Notes: generated from the letters alone by a model not told the origin. 64,000 bases of DNA from Sphingopyxis sp. Root154 (GCF_001427105.1 NZ_LMGI01000002.1:1222911-1286910); one strand, 5' to 3'. Numbered from the stretch's first letter, positions 40,464 through 49,699 are shown. Numbers and translations are program-made.

Positions 40464-41938
40464 GATTCTTCCAACATCAGATTGGCGGTCGCCTTGGCGC
40501 TGCCGACGACCCCCGGGATACCCGCGCCCGGATGCGTCCCCGCGCCGACGAAGTAAAGGTTCGAAATCACATCGTCGCGGTTGTGGGCACGGAACCAGGC
40601 GCTTTGCCACAGCACGGGTTCGAGGCTGAACGCGCTGCCGAGATGCGCCGACAGATCGCGACCGAAATCGGCGGGGGTGTAGTGGAAGCGGGTGACGAGG
40701 TTGGCGCGGAGGCCCGGGGCGACGCGGCGTTCGACTTCTTCGAGGATGGCGTCGGCGAAGCGCTCGCCGAATGCGCCGTCCCATTCGGCTTTGGCCTTGC
40801 CGAGGTGCGCGACGGGGGCGAGCGCGTAGAAGGCCGAATGGCCGGGCGGCGCCATGCCGGGGTCGGTGACGCTGGGATGATGGAGGTAGAGCGAGAAATC
40901 GTCGGGGACGACCCCGCCGTAGATGTCGTCGAGCAGCCCCTTGTAGCGCGGGCCGAAGAGGATGCTGTGGTGCGCGATGTTCGGATATTCGCCCTTCACA
41001 CCGAAATGGACGACGAAGAGCGAGGGCGACCAGCGTTTGCGCGCGAGGCTCTTGGCGACCTTTTGCCCGCGCGGATGGTCCGCGAGCAGCGTCTTGTAGC
41101 TGTGCATCAGGTCGCCGTTGGTTGCGATCATGTCGGCGTCGGCGTGCCAGCCGCTTTGCGTCTTGACGCCCGTGACGCGGTCACCCGCGGTTTCGATCTG
41201 CGTCACCGGATCACCAAGCCGCAGCGTTCCGCCGAGCCGCTCGAACAGCCGCACCATGCCGCGCACCAGCGCATTGGTGCCGCCGCGCGCGAACCAGACA
41301 CCGCCCTCTTTCTCGATCGTGTGGATCAGCGCGTAAATCGCGCTCGTCGTCATCGGGTTGCCGCCGACGAGCAGGGTGTGGAACGACAATGCCTGCCGCA
41401 GCCGCTCGTCCTGCACATAGGAGGCGACGATCGAATAGACGCTGCGCCACGCCCGATATTTCATCAGCGCGGGGGCGGCCTTGATCATCGAGGCGAAGTC
41501 CAGAAAGGCGACCGCGCCGAGCTTCACATAGCCCTGTTCGTAAACACCTTTCGAATAGACAAGGAAGCGGTCGTAGCCCTCGACATCGGCGGGGTGGAGC
41601 TTGGCGATTTCGGCGCGTAGCGCGGCCTCGTCGTTCGAATAGTCGAAATTCGTGCCGTCGGGCCAGTTGAGGCGGTAGAACGGCATGACCGGGACGAGAT
41701 CGACATCCGTTGCCATGTCCTGCCCGCTGAGCGCCCATAATTCTTCGAGGCACGGCGGGTCGGTGATGACGGTCGGCCCGGCGTCGAAAGTAAAGCCGTC
41801 TTTGACCCAGTGGTAGGCGCGCCCGCCGGGCTTGTCGCGCGCCTCGACGACGGTCGTTTCGACACCCGCCGATTGCAGCCGGATCGCGAGCGCGAGGCCG
41901 CCGAATCCTGCGCCGATGACAATCGCGCGGCGGCTCAT
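40460..41938 (-). CDS. crtI: Phytoene desaturase (CrtI type)
   Basis: 492 aa from ATG 41938. FAD-binding Rossmann motif IVIGAGFGGLALAIRL near the N-terminus, KPGGRAYHWVKDGFTFDAGPTVI, GGVWFARGGTNALVRGMV, and the C-terminal CrtI signature NLYFVGAGTHPGAGIPGVVGSAKATANLM. It dehydrogenates phytoene stepwise to lycopene or neurosporene. Both ends overlap neighbours by 4 nt (crtY upstream, LOG downstream). Confidence 0.96.
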   Translation of the reverse strand: MSRRAIVIGAGFGGLALAIRLQSAGVETTVVEARDKPGGRAYHWVKDGFTFDAGPTVITDPPCLEELWALSGQDMATDVDLVPVMPFYRLNWPDGTNFDYSNDEAALRAEIAKLHPADVEGYDRFLVYSKGVYEQGYVKLGAVAFLDFASMIKAAPALMKYRAWRSVYSIVASYVQDERLRQALSFHTLLVGGNPMTTSAIYALIHTIEKEGGVWFARGGTNALVRGMVRLFERLGGTLRLGDPVTQIETAGDRVTGVKTQSGWHADADMIATNGDLMHSYKTLLADHPRGQKVAKSLARKRWSPSLFVVHFGVKGEYPNIAHHSILFGPRYKGLLDDIYGGVVPDDFSLYLHHPSVTDPGMAPPGHSAFYALAPVAHLGKAKAEWDGAFGERFADAILEEVERRVAPGLRANLVTRFHYTPADFGRDLSAHLGSAFSLEPVLWQSAWFRAHNRDDVISNLYFVGAGTHPGAGIPGVVGSAKATANLMLEES

Positions 41939-43092
41939 TTCCAGTCGCGCTTCGCCAGCGCGGCGATCGCGCGGCCGATCGGCACCGGAGGCTTGCCCGA
42001 CAGGATGCGCAGCTTGTCCGTCGTCGTCGACCACCCGGCGTAGAAGCGCGCGATGAGCCCCGGCGACAGGCGGTAGAAGCGCTCGAAGATGCGGTAGCGA
42101 GCCTCAGGCTCCGAAGCGCGGAACGCCATCGCGCCGAGCATGCGGTAGAAACGCTGGCGCCGCCACGACGCCGCAGCGCGGTCGCGGAGGATCGCGGGAA
42201 GGTCCGCGCGGCCGACGAGGCCGGGCAGCGCCGACGCGGTGCGCACGGCGTCAGGAAGCGAATAGCCTGTCGTCGCATGGAAGACGCCCGCGCGCACCCC
42301 GATCCGCGCGGTGCGGTCGGACGTCGGCCACAGCCGGTCGAAATCGCCCGCGATCACGACGGGCAGCACGCCGCTTTCCTCGCGCGTCACCGCTGCGACA
42401 TCCCAGCCCTGCGCCGCCGCATAAGCCGCGATCCGTTCGCGCACGACGGCAAGGTCGAGCTCGGCGTCGTCGCTGTAATAGGTATCCTCGACGAAGATCG
42501 TCTCGGCATCGAACGGCAACAAATAGACGAAGCGATAGCCGTCCACCTGTTCGATGCTCGCGTCCATCACGACGGGATGTTCGACGCCGTGCCCGTCCTT
42601 GACGGTCAGCGCCTGCCCGACGAACTTCTGCCAACCGCAGTCGAGACCCGCGAATTTGGTGGCGCCGCGCGCGTCGATGACATGTTTTGCCGAAAGCCGT
42701 CCGCCGCGCGACAGCAGCAGGTGATCGGGCGCGACATGCTTGGCCCGGTCGGCAATGATATGGCCTTGGGGCAGCGCCGCCGCGACCGCCTCGGCCAGCG
42801 CCTCGCCGGTGATGCTCTTATAACCCATCCGCAGCCGGCGATCGTACGAGGGAAAGCGCACGTCATAGTGCGGCCAATGATGGCGGACGAGCGGCGCGAC
42901 GAGCGCGCGGTCCTTCTTCGCGATGTCGCTGTCGAAAAAGGACCATATATGATTACCCCCGATCGGGCCGGGCTCGATCAGCCGCACGTCGAGGTCGGGT
43001 CGTTGCCGCGCAAGCGCAAGCGCCGCAAGCCCGCCGGCGAGTCCGCCGCCGACGATCGCGATATCGCATTTATCGTTGCTCTGCCCCACCAT
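41935..43092 (-). CDS. crtY: Lycopene beta-cyclase (CrtY type)
   Basis: 385 aa. N-terminal dinucleotide fold CDIAIVGGGLAGGLAALALARQRP, GGNHIWSFFDSDI, FVGQALTVKDGHGVEHPVVMDA, and the CrtY motifs YRFVYLLPFDAETIFVEDTYYSDD and VRAGVFHATTGYSLPDAVRTA. It forms the two beta-ionone rings of beta-carotene. It is the first gene of the minus-strand operon; a diiron hydroxylase starts 75 nt away in the opposite direction. Confidence 0.96.
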   Translation of the reverse strand: MVGQSNDKCDIAIVGGGLAGGLAALALARQRPDLDVRLIEPGPIGGNHIWSFFDSDIAKKDRALVAPLVRHHWPHYDVRFPSYDRRLRMGYKSITGEALAEAVAAALPQGHIIADRAKHVAPDHLLLSRGGRLSAKHVIDARGATKFAGLDCGWQKFVGQALTVKDGHGVEHPVVMDASIEQVDGYRFVYLLPFDAETIFVEDTYYSDDAELDLAVVRERIAAYAAAQGWDVAAVTREESGVLPVVIAGDFDRLWPTSDRTARIGVRAGVFHATTGYSLPDAVRTASALPGLVGRADLPAILRDRAAASWRRQRFYRMLGAMAFRASEPEARYRIFERFYRLSPGLIARFYAGWSTTTDKLRILSGKPPVPIGRAIAALAKRDWK

Positions 43093-43166
43093 TCCCCTGC
43101 CATAGCCACGCGAACGCGCGGGCGCAAAGCCATTGCAACGCGGTGCCGAGCGGCTAGCCTTGCGCG

Positions 43167-43925
43167 ATGACCGGCTGGCCGATCCTTTTCTCCGCGCTCG
43201 CGATGACGGCGATCGTCGGCGTGCGCTATCTGATCACCAGCGGCGGCTTCGCGCTTGCGACGCGGTGGAAGCACCCCGGCCTCTATCGCGGGCTCGAATC
43301 GCAGATGCGTCGCGAGGTCGGGTGGAGCCTTTTGAGCGCCGTGATTTACGGGATTCCGGCAGGCGTCGTCGCGTGGGGGTGGCAAGCGCATGGCTGGACG
43401 CGCATCTACACCGATTGGGGCGCCTTTCCGCTTTGGTATCCGCCGCTTAGTCTCTTCGCCTATCTGTTGATCCACGACACATGGTTCTACTGGACGCACC
43501 GCTGGATGCACCGCCCCGCCCTGTTCCGTATCGCGCATAGCGTCCACCATAACAGCCGCCCGCCGACCGCCTGGGCGGCGATGAGTTTCCATCCCCTGGA
43601 GGCCATGACTGGCGCGATTGTCATCCCCGCGCTCGTCTTTCTGATCCCGATCCACGTCGCCATGCTCGGCCTCGTGCTCGCGATCATGACGGTCATGGGC
43701 GTCGGCAATCATATGGGATGGGAGATGTTCCCGCGCGCGCTTGTTCATGGACCCGCGGGCCGCTGGCTGATAACCGCGACACATCACGAGCAGCATCACG
43801 CCGCTTACCGGGGGAATTATGGGCTCTATTTCCGCTTCTGGGACAAGGCGTGCGGCACGGATCTTGGCCTTGGCCATTTCGGCCGCGCTGCTGACCGGCG
43901 CGAGCGTGCCGCCGCCGACGCTTGA
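43167..43925 (+). CDS. Fatty-acid-hydroxylase/sterol-desaturase superfamily membrane enzyme, carotenoid 2-hydroxylase candidate
   Basis: 252 aa with about four membrane helices and the diiron His clusters HDTWFYWTHRWMHR (HX4-5H type), HSVHHN and, near the C-terminus, THHEQHH. Divergent from crtY, so carotenoid modification is likely. Brevundimonas-type CrtG (2,2'-beta-ionone hydroxylase) is of similar size and superfamily, whereas CrtZ is shorter; I therefore suggest CrtG without certainty. The last ~36 codons overlap the next gene in another frame. Confidence 0.8.
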   Translation: MTGWPILFSALAMTAIVGVRYLITSGGFALATRWKHPGLYRGLESQMRREVGWSLLSAVIYGIPAGVVAWGWQAHGWTRIYTDWGAFPLWYPPLSLFAYLLIHDTWFYWTHRWMHRPALFRIAHSVHHNSRPPTAWAAMSFHPLEAMTGAIVIPALVFLIPIHVAMLGLVLAIMTVMGVGNHMGWEMFPRALVHGPAGRWLITATHHEQHHAAYRGNYGLYFRFWDKACGTDLGLGHFGRAADRRERAAADA

Positions 43926-44280
43926 GGTCAACGTCACGGGGCTACGCAGCGCAAAGGGACAGATCCTTGTCTGCCTGACCACCAATCCCAAGGCATTTCC
44001 CGATTGCAGCAAGGACAAGGCGTCGGTGCGCATGGCGGTGAAGGCGGCCGATGCTGGCGATTTCCTTGTCCACGCGCCCGCGACGGGAACTTATGCGATC
44101 GCGGTCGTCCATGACGAAAACAGCAACAACAAGATGGACACCGCGATCTTCCTGCCCAAGGAAGGCTTCGGCTTTTCGCGCAATCCCACGATTACCGTCG
44201 GCCCGCCGAGCTTCAAATCGGCGAGCTTCGCGGTCGCCGGCGATATGCGCCAGTCGATCAAGATGAAATATATGCTCTAG
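43819..44280 (+). CDS. DUF2141 exported protein
   Basis: 153 aa. A signal peptide (RILALAISAALLTGASVPPP) is followed by a beta-rich DUF2141 domain with LRSAKGQILVCLTTNPKAFPDC, GTYAIAVVHDENSNNKMDTAIFLPKEGFGFSRNP and SFAVAGD. The ATG at 43819 lies 107 nt inside the upstream hydroxylase gene; a TTG near 43867 would shorten the overlap. The DxNxNxKxD-like loop could bind a metal. The function is unknown; it may belong to the same transcript. Confidence 0.83.
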   Translation: MGSISASGTRRAARILALAISAALLTGASVPPPTLEVNVTGLRSAKGQILVCLTTNPKAFPDCSKDKASVRMAVKAADAGDFLVHAPATGTYAIAVVHDENSNNKMDTAIFLPKEGFGFSRNPTITVGPPSFKSASFAVAGDMRQSIKMKYML

Positions 44281-44313
44281 TGGGCTTGGCGGCACACGGC
44301 TAATAGAACGCGC

Positions 44314-45903
44314 GTGACCGCGACATCCTCCCGCATCGCCGCTTTCGCCGACCGCTGGCCAAAGCTTGTCGCCCTGCTGCTCGGCGCCGTTTCGGCAACC
44401 GGCTTCGCGCCGCTCCACCTGTGGCCGCTGACCTTGCTCGCGCTCGCGGGCTGGATGGCGCTCGTTGCGCGCAGCCCGAAGGGTTCGCGCGCGCTGGGTA
44501 TCGGCTGGGCGTTCGGCGTCGGGCATTTCGTCGTCGGCCTCAACTGGATCGCGACCGCCTTCACCTATCAGGCGGCGATGCCCGCGTGGCTCGGCTGGAT
44601 CGCGGTCGGGCTGCTGTCGCTCTATCTCGCCATCTATCCGGCGATCGCCGCTTGGGGCGCGTGGACACTGAAGCCCAGGGCAGACGCGCATTTTGCGGCG
44701 CCATCCTATCTGCTGGCCTTCGCCGGCCTTTGGGCACTCACCGAATGGCTCCGCAGCTGGATTTTTACCGGCTTTGCATGGAACCCCCTGGGGGTGATTG
44801 CCGTCCCGCACGTTGCCGCGCCCGCCCGCTGGATTGGCACATATGGCATGAGCGCGATCGTCTGCCTTCTCGCGGCGGTGCTGATCCTGGCGTGGTTTCA
44901 CCGCCGTGTCGCCGCAGCTGCGCTTTTCGGGAGCCTGCTCGCCATATGGGGCGCGGCATTTCTGTCGCAAACGGGCAGCGGCGTCGATGCCGCCGTTCGC
45001 GTCAAGGGTACGCAGCGCATCCCGATCACCGTCGTCCAGCCCAATGTCGGACAGGAAGACAAATGGGAAGGCCGCAAGGCCGACCTCAATTTCGAAAAGC
45101 TCGCGCGGCTTACCACTCCGAAGGATGACACGCCGCGCCTGATCCTCTGGCCCGAGGCGGCGGTGCCCGATTATCTCGAAGCGGGCTATCCCGCCCCTTA
45201 TTACGATCGCTCGCCCGTCGAGGCGCGTATGCGGCTGATCAAGCTGATGAACCCTGACGACATCATGCTGCTCGGCGCTCTGAAACTGGAGCTCGACAAG
45301 ACGGGCGATGTCGTCGGCGCACGCAACGCGGTGATGACGGTCCATGCCGACGGCACGCTCGGCCCGCGCTACGACAAGGCCCACCTTGTCCCCTACGGCG
45401 AATATCTGCCGATGCGCCCGATCCTGTCCGCCATCGGCCTGTCGCGCCTCGCGCCCGGCGACATCGATTTCTGGCCCGGCCCCGGCGCCCGCACCCTCGA
45501 CCTTGGCGCTTTCGGCCGGGCGGGGCTGCAAATCTGTTACGAGATCATCTTCTCGGGCCAGGTCGTCGACCGCGCGCATCGCCCCGATTTCATCTTCAAT
45601 CCGTCGAACGACGCCTGGTTCGGTGGCTGGGGCCCTCCGCAACATCTGGCGCAAGCGCGGCTGCGCGCGATCGAGGAAGGATTGCCCGTCGTGCGTTCCA
45701 CACCAACGGGGATCAGCGCCGTGATCGACGCCGACGGGCGCGTGCTCGAATCGCTTCCGATGCATCGGGCGGGCCGGATCGATACGACGCTCCCGCCAGC
45801 CCATGCTCCGACGCTATTCGCCCGGTACGGAAATCTCCTGCCGGTCGGGTTTGCGCTGCTGCTGCTCGCGCTGGCCATTGCCTTTCGTCGGCGCGGACGC
45901 TAA
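44314..45903 (+). CDS. lnt: Apolipoprotein N-acyltransferase
   Basis: 529 aa from GTG 44314. About six to seven N-terminal membrane helices, a periplasmic nitrilase domain and one C-terminal helix ([17 protein letters not shown]). The Glu-Lys-Cys triad is seen in [25 protein letters not shown] and [11 protein letters not shown]. It transfers an acyl chain from phospholipid to the N-terminal Cys of lipoproteins in the inner membrane, matching the lipoproteins encoded at 17991 and 18527. Confidence 0.96.
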   Translation: MTATSSRIAAFADRWPKLVALLLGAVSATGFAPLHLWPLTLLALAGWMALVARSPKGSRALGIGWAFGVGHFVVGLNWIATAFTYQAAMPAWLGWIAVGLLSLYLAIYPAIAAWGAWTLKPRADAHFAAPSYLLAFAGLWALTEWLRSWIFTGFAWNPLGVIAVPHVAAPARWIGTYGMSAIVCLLAAVLILAWFHRRVAAAALFGSLLAIWGAAFLSQTGSGVDAAVRVKGTQRIPITVVQPNVGQEDKWEGRKADLNFEKLARLTTPKDDTPRLILWPEAAVPDYLEAGYPAPYYDRSPVEARMRLIKLMNPDDIMLLGALKLELDKTGDVVGARNAVMTVHADGTLGPRYDKAHLVPYGEYLPMRPILSAIGLSRLAPGDIDFWPGPGARTLDLGAFGRAGLQICYEIIFSGQVVDRAHRPDFIFNPSNDAWFGGWGPPQHLAQARLRAIEEGLPVVRSTPTGISAVIDADGRVLESLPMHRAGRIDTTLPPAHAPTLFARYGNLLPVGFALLLLALAIAFRRRGR

Positions 45904-45915
45904 CAGCACCCCCAC

Positions 45916-45931
45916 ATAAAGCTTCCTTTAT
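45916..45931 (+). promoter_or_regulatory. Inverted repeat in the metK leader
   Basis: ATAAAG-CTTC-CTTTAT is a perfect 6-bp dyad 22 nt before the metK ATG, AT-rich against a GC-rich background. It resembles operator-like ATAAAG/CTTTAT sites of ArsR-type SAM/SAH regulators (SahR/SamR group) more than a known SAM riboswitch, which would need more sequence than the 50 nt available here. Confidence 0.45.
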
Positions 45932-45953
45932 ATCCGTTCACAGAAGGCTCTCC

Positions 45954-47174
45954 ATGCGCAACAGCTTCCTCTTCACCTCCGAAAGCGTGTCCGAAGGACA
46001 TCCCGACAAGGTGGCCGACCAGATCAGCGATTCGATCGTCGACCTGTTTCTGTCGAAGGACCCCGAAGCCCGTATCGCGTGCGAGACGCTGACCACCACC
46101 CAGCTCGTCGTGCTGGCCGGCGAAATCCGCTGCAAGGGCGTGTTCGAGAATGACGAGTGGGCACCGGGCGCGCTCGAGGAGATCGAAGCCACCGTCCGCA
46201 AGACGGTGAAGGACATCGGGTACGAGCAGGATGGTTTTCACTGGGAAAGCTTCCGCTTCGAAAATAATCTCCACGCCCAGTCGGCGCATATCGCGCAGGG
46301 CGTCGACGAAAGCGGCGACAAGGACGAAGGCGCCGGCGACCAGGGTATCATGTTCGGCTATGCGTCGGACGAGACCCCCGACCTGATGCCCGCGACGCTC
46401 GATTACAGCCACAAGATCCTCGAGCGCATGGCCGCCGACCGCAAGGCGGGCACCGCGCCCTTCCTCGAGCCCGACACCAAAAGCCAGGTCACGCTGCGCT
46501 ACGCCAACGAGCGTCCGGTCGAGGCGACCGCGATCGTCGTGTCGACCCAGCATGCGCCGGGCTACTATTTCCACAACGGCGAAGGCGACGAAGCGAAATA
46601 CACCGAGCTGCGCAAATATGTGCTCGGCGTGATCGCCGACGTGCTGCCCGCCGAACTGCTGACCGCGAACACCGTCTATCACATCAACCCGACCGGGCGT
46701 TTCGAGATCGGCGGCCCCGACGGCGACGCCGGCGTGACCGGCCGCAAGATCATCGTCGACACCTATGGCGGCGCGAGCCCGCACGGCGGCGGCGCGTTCA
46801 GCGGCAAGGACCCGACCAAGGTCGACCGTTCGGCGGCATATATTACCCGCTATCTCGCCAAGAATATCGTCGCCGCGGGCCTTGCGCGCCGCTGCACGAT
46901 CCAGCTCAGCTACGCGATCGGCGTGGCCGAGCCGCTGTCGATCTATGTCGATTTGCACGGCACCGGGACCGTCGACGAAGGCAAAATCGAGGCGGTCATC
47001 CCGCAGCTCGTGCGCCTGACGCCGAAGGGCATCCGCACCCACCTCGGCCTCAACAAGCCGATCTACAAACAGACCGCGGCGTACGGCCATTTCGGCCGCA
47101 CGTCGGAAGGCGACAGCTTCCCGTGGGAACGCACCGACCTTGTCGATCGGCTCAAGGCGGCCCTCGCCGCCTGA
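45954..47174 (+). CDS. metK: S-adenosylmethionine synthetase
   Basis: 406 aa, slightly longer than the E. coli enzyme. Makes SAM from methionine and ATP. Signatures: [20 protein letters not shown] (ATP/methionine), [12 protein letters not shown], and the P-loop-like [26 protein letters not shown] lies near 45943-45948. A GC-rich hairpin (47198-47223) follows before trmB. Confidence 0.97.
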   Translation: MRNSFLFTSESVSEGHPDKVADQISDSIVDLFLSKDPEARIACETLTTTQLVVLAGEIRCKGVFENDEWAPGALEEIEATVRKTVKDIGYEQDGFHWESFRFENNLHAQSAHIAQGVDESGDKDEGAGDQGIMFGYASDETPDLMPATLDYSHKILERMAADRKAGTAPFLEPDTKSQVTLRYANERPVEATAIVVSTQHAPGYYFHNGEGDEAKYTELRKYVLGVIADVLPAELLTANTVYHINPTGRFEIGGPDGDAGVTGRKIIVDTYGGASPHGGGAFSGKDPTKVDRSAAYITRYLAKNIVAAGLARRCTIQLSYAIGVAEPLSIYVDLHGTGTVDEGKIEAVIPQLVRLTPKGIRTHLGLNKPIYKQTAAYGHFGRTSEGDSFPWERTDLVDRLKAALAA

Positions 47175-47197
47175 AGCTCATTTGACGTCGCATTGTG

Positions 47198-47223
47198 CCG
47201 GGTGGCGGGTTGCCGCCGCCCGG
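47198..47223 (+). terminator. GC-rich hairpin after metK
   Basis: CCGGGTGGCGG / CCGCCGCCCGG form an 11-bp stem (one G-T pair) with loop GTTG. No T-run follows, so termination would be weak or Rho-assisted; it could instead shield the trmB leader. Confidence 0.4.
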
Positions 47224-47245
47224 TCGCGCGGCTAGGGCGCGCCCC

Positions 47246-47959
47246 ATGACTGCACACAAGCCCGGCGATCCGACGACGATCAACCGCCTCTACGGCCGCT
47301 CAAAGGGCAAGCCCCTGCGCGCGGGCCAGCAGGACCTGATCGATACTTTGCTGCCGCAGATCGCGGTGCCCGCCGAAGGCGAGGTCACCGCCGAAGCGCT
47401 GTTCGGTTATGACCGCCCGCTCCATTTCGAGATCGGCTTCGGCGGCGGCGAACATATGGCGGGGCGCGCCGACATGCTGCCCGATCATGGCTTCATCGGC
47501 GCCGAACCCTTTATCAACGGCGTCGCCCAAGCCCTGGTCCATGTCGCGGGCGATCATGGCGCACGGCTCCCCATCGGCAACGTTCGCATTCATCATGGCG
47601 ACGCGCTGGAAGTGCTGCGGCGCATCCCCGATGGCGCGCTCAGCTTCGCCTATCTGCTCCACCCCGACCCATGGCCCAAGGCGCGCCATGCGAAGCGGCG
47701 GATGATGAACGACGGCCCGCTCGACCTGATCGCGGCGAAGCTGCGGCCCGGCGGCGAGTTCCGCTTCGGCACCGACCACCCCATCTATCTGCAGCACGCG
47801 CTGATGGTGATGCGCCGTCATCGCCACCAGTTCGAATGGCTGGCGCAGGATTCGCGGGATTTCCAGGTCCGCCCCGGCGGCTGGCCCGAAACGCGCTACG
47901 AAGCCAAAGCGCGCGCGCACGGGCACGAGGTCTGGTACTTCCGCTACCGGCGGATCTAA
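47246..47959 (+). CDS. trmB: tRNA (guanine-N7-)-methyltransferase
   Basis: 237 aa from ATG 47246. Introduces m7G46 in tRNA. TrmB signatures: RPLHFEIGFGGGEHM (SAM motif I), FIGAEPFINGVA, LLHPDPWPKARHAKRRMMN and FRFGTDHPIYLQHAL, with YEAKARAHGHEVWYFRY at the end. The family TrxYE(xK) element appears as TRYEAKA. It lies 71 nt downstream of metK in the same direction. Confidence 0.95.
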   Translation: MTAHKPGDPTTINRLYGRSKGKPLRAGQQDLIDTLLPQIAVPAEGEVTAEALFGYDRPLHFEIGFGGGEHMAGRADMLPDHGFIGAEPFINGVAQALVHVAGDHGARLPIGNVRIHHGDALEVLRRIPDGALSFAYLLHPDPWPKARHAKRRMMNDGPLDLIAAKLRPGGEFRFGTDHPIYLQHALMVMRRHRHQFEWLAQDSRDFQVRPGGWPETRYEAKARAHGHEVWYFRYRRI

Positions 47960-48099
47960 TCGCCCGGCTCGCGTTTCGCGGCCGCTTGTCGCAGGCGGTT
48001 TTCGCGCATCGCCAGTTCTTCGTACCGGCAAAGCGGCACCGCCTGCTTTGGGGCCGAACGGTCGGCAGGCTTGTCGCGGTGGGGTTTCTTGCCGGGCAT
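47956..48099 (-). CDS. Possible small basic protein (47 aa)
   Basis: An open frame from ATG 48099, MPGKKPHRDKPADRSAPKQA..., ending KREPGD, very rich in Lys/Arg/Pro. It overlaps the trmB 3' end by 4 nt convergently. The composition and the compact fit between trmB and the terminator at 48131 make it plausible, but there is no family match or strong ribosome site. Confidence 0.4.
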   Translation of the reverse strand: MPGKKPHRDKPADRSAPKQAVPLCRYEELAMRENRLRQAAAKREPGD

Positions 48100-48130
48100 G
48101 ACGGGCTTCACCCTAAACCATGCCCTGCGC

Positions 48131-48168
48131 ACAAACAAATGGGGCGGCCTCGTGTCGAGTGCCGCCCC
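48131..48168 (-). terminator. Terminator of the secreted-protein gene
   Basis: GGGGCGGC (48141-48148) pairs with GCCGCCCC (48161-48168); on the minus strand the stem is followed by ATTTGTTTGT. It lies downstream of the gene at 48229. Confidence 0.7.
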
Positions 48169-48228
48169 AGTTATGTGGATCCGTCGGGGAGAGGGAGAGG
48201 ACGGTCCGGAGATTGGTGTCAGTCTGTC

Positions 48229-48564
48229 TTAGCGGGCAGCCATCTGGCTGTCGGTTTCGACTTCGGCGACGCCGGCGATCTTCAACGCGGCGCGGAACTG
48301 CTTGGCGGCCGCGCGTTCGTTGCCCGCTTCGCACAGCTTCTTGCCGGTCGAAACAAAGCGCTTGGCGCTCGACTGCTTGGCGCCTTCGACGCCGCCGGCG
48401 GCAACATGGGCCTGTTCGGCGAGACCGGCGCAGCGATAATCGCTAGCCGACTGGGCGTAAGCGGGGGTTGCGGTCGCCATCAAGCCGGTGAAGGCCAGCG
48501 CCGAAGCGGCGACGATTGCAAAAGCGGCGGGAAAGCGGCGATAAGAGGAGAGCTGATAGGCCAT
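48229..48564 (-). CDS. Small secreted hypothetical protein
   Basis: 111 aa from ATG 48564 (GGAACC/GGTTCC region with AGAGG just upstream). A Tat-less signal peptide spans about 1-38 and ends PAYAQS. The mature part has two cysteines (YRCAGL, KKLCEAG) and a helical, Ala/Lys-rich body. No known family. It is divergent from the LysR gene and ends at a clear terminator, so it is likely a highly expressed monocistronic gene controlled with or by that regulator. Confidence 0.75.
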   Translation of the reverse strand: MAYQLSSYRRFPAAFAIVAASALAFTGLMATATPAYAQSASDYRCAGLAEQAHVAAGGVEGAKQSSAKRFVSTGKKLCEAGNERAAAKQFRAALKIAGVAEVETDSQMAAR

Positions 48565-48609
48565 GGGAGAGGTTCCTTTCGTTTCTTTGTGCAACCTTTT
48601 TAGTCGCGG

Positions 48610-48636
48610 TTGCGCAGATAGATAATCCTCTATAAT
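48610..48636 (+). promoter_or_regulatory. Putative promoter of the LysR gene
   Basis: TTGCGC (48610-48615) and TATAAT (48631-48636) are separated by 15 nt. TATAAT lies 12 nt before the proposed TTG start, so the transcript could be leaderless. Confidence 0.4.
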
Positions 48637-48647
48637 CTGCAAGTGCT

Positions 48648-49574
48648 TTGAAGCAGGATTTAACAATCCCCCAAGGGGCGCTCGACGGGATCGAAGCCTT
48701 CCTGCGTGTTGCGGAAAGGCGCAGCTTTTCGGCGGCGGCCGCCGACCTCGGCGTCTCGCCCTCGGCGATCAGCCAGACCGTGAAGGCTCTCGAAGCGCGC
48801 GTCGGCGCACCTTTGTTCATGCGCACCACGCGCAGCGTCGGCCTGACGCAGGCGGGCGAAATGTTCCTCGAACGCGCGGCGCCGGCCTATACCGGGCTCG
48901 CCGATGCCTATGAGGCGGCGCGCAACCTCGGCAACCGGCCCGCGGGGCGCCTTCGGATCAATTTGATGCGCGGCGCGGTCCAGCCGCTGTTCGAGCCGAT
49001 CATCGCGGGCTTTTGCGAAACCTATCCCGAGATCGAGCTCGAAATCTACGCCGACGACGCGCTGGCCGACCTCAGCGCCGGCGGCTTCGACGCCGGGGTG
49101 CGGATGGGCGAAGCGCTCGACGCCGACATGATCGCGGTCCGTCTGACCGGCTCCTTTCGCTTCGTCGTCGCTGCGGCGCCCGCCTATCTCGACAAACATG
49201 GCCGCCCGCGGACGCCAGAGGATTTGCGCGACCACCGCTGCGTTCGCTTCCGCCTTGCGAGCGGCGGGCTGATGCCGTGGACCTTCGAACGCGGCAACCG
49301 CGATTTCGACGTCGCGGTCACCGGCCCGATTATCGTCAACGACTGGATCGCCGCATTGGTCGCGATGCGCGCCGGGGTGGCGATGGGCATGATGGCCGAA
49401 CCGATGGCCACGGCGATGGTCGAATCGGGCGCACTCGAACTGGTGCTCACCGACCACGCCGCATCGACATCGGGCCTCTTCCTCTATTATCCCGGCCGCA
49501 AGCAAGTGATGCCCAAGCTGCGCGCCTTTATCGACTATGTGCGCGACAACCTGCCCGACGACCTGACCGGCTGA
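48648..49574 (+). CDS. LysR-family transcriptional regulator
   Basis: 308 aa if translation begins at TTG 48648; no ATG/GTG exists early in the frame and no ribosome site is seen. The N-terminal helix-turn-helix is canonical (ALDGIEAFLRVAERRSFSAAAADLGVSPSAISQTVKALEARVG) and is followed by a substrate-binding effector domain (GRLRINLMRGAVQPLFEPIIAGF, FDAGVRMGEALDADMI, VALVAMRAGVAMGM-like). It is divergent from the secreted-protein gene. The effector is unknown. Confidence 0.92.
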   Translation: MKQDLTIPQGALDGIEAFLRVAERRSFSAAAADLGVSPSAISQTVKALEARVGAPLFMRTTRSVGLTQAGEMFLERAAPAYTGLADAYEAARNLGNRPAGRLRINLMRGAVQPLFEPIIAGFCETYPEIELEIYADDALADLSAGGFDAGVRMGEALDADMIAVRLTGSFRFVVAAAPAYLDKHGRPRTPEDLRDHRCVRFRLASGGLMPWTFERGNRDFDVAVTGPIIVNDWIAALVAMRAGVAMGMMAEPMATAMVESGALELVLTDHAASTSGLFLYYPGRKQVMPKLRAFIDYVRDNLPDDLTG

Positions 49575-49699
49575 CCTCGGTTTGAAGCGTTTCGATCGGG
49601 CGCGGAAACAAATCCCTTTGCCGCGCGCAGAAAAATTGGGCTGGCGCGCCGCGGCGAATCCCGGCAGCAGGTTCTCAATTAAAAGGGTTGGGATGAAAC

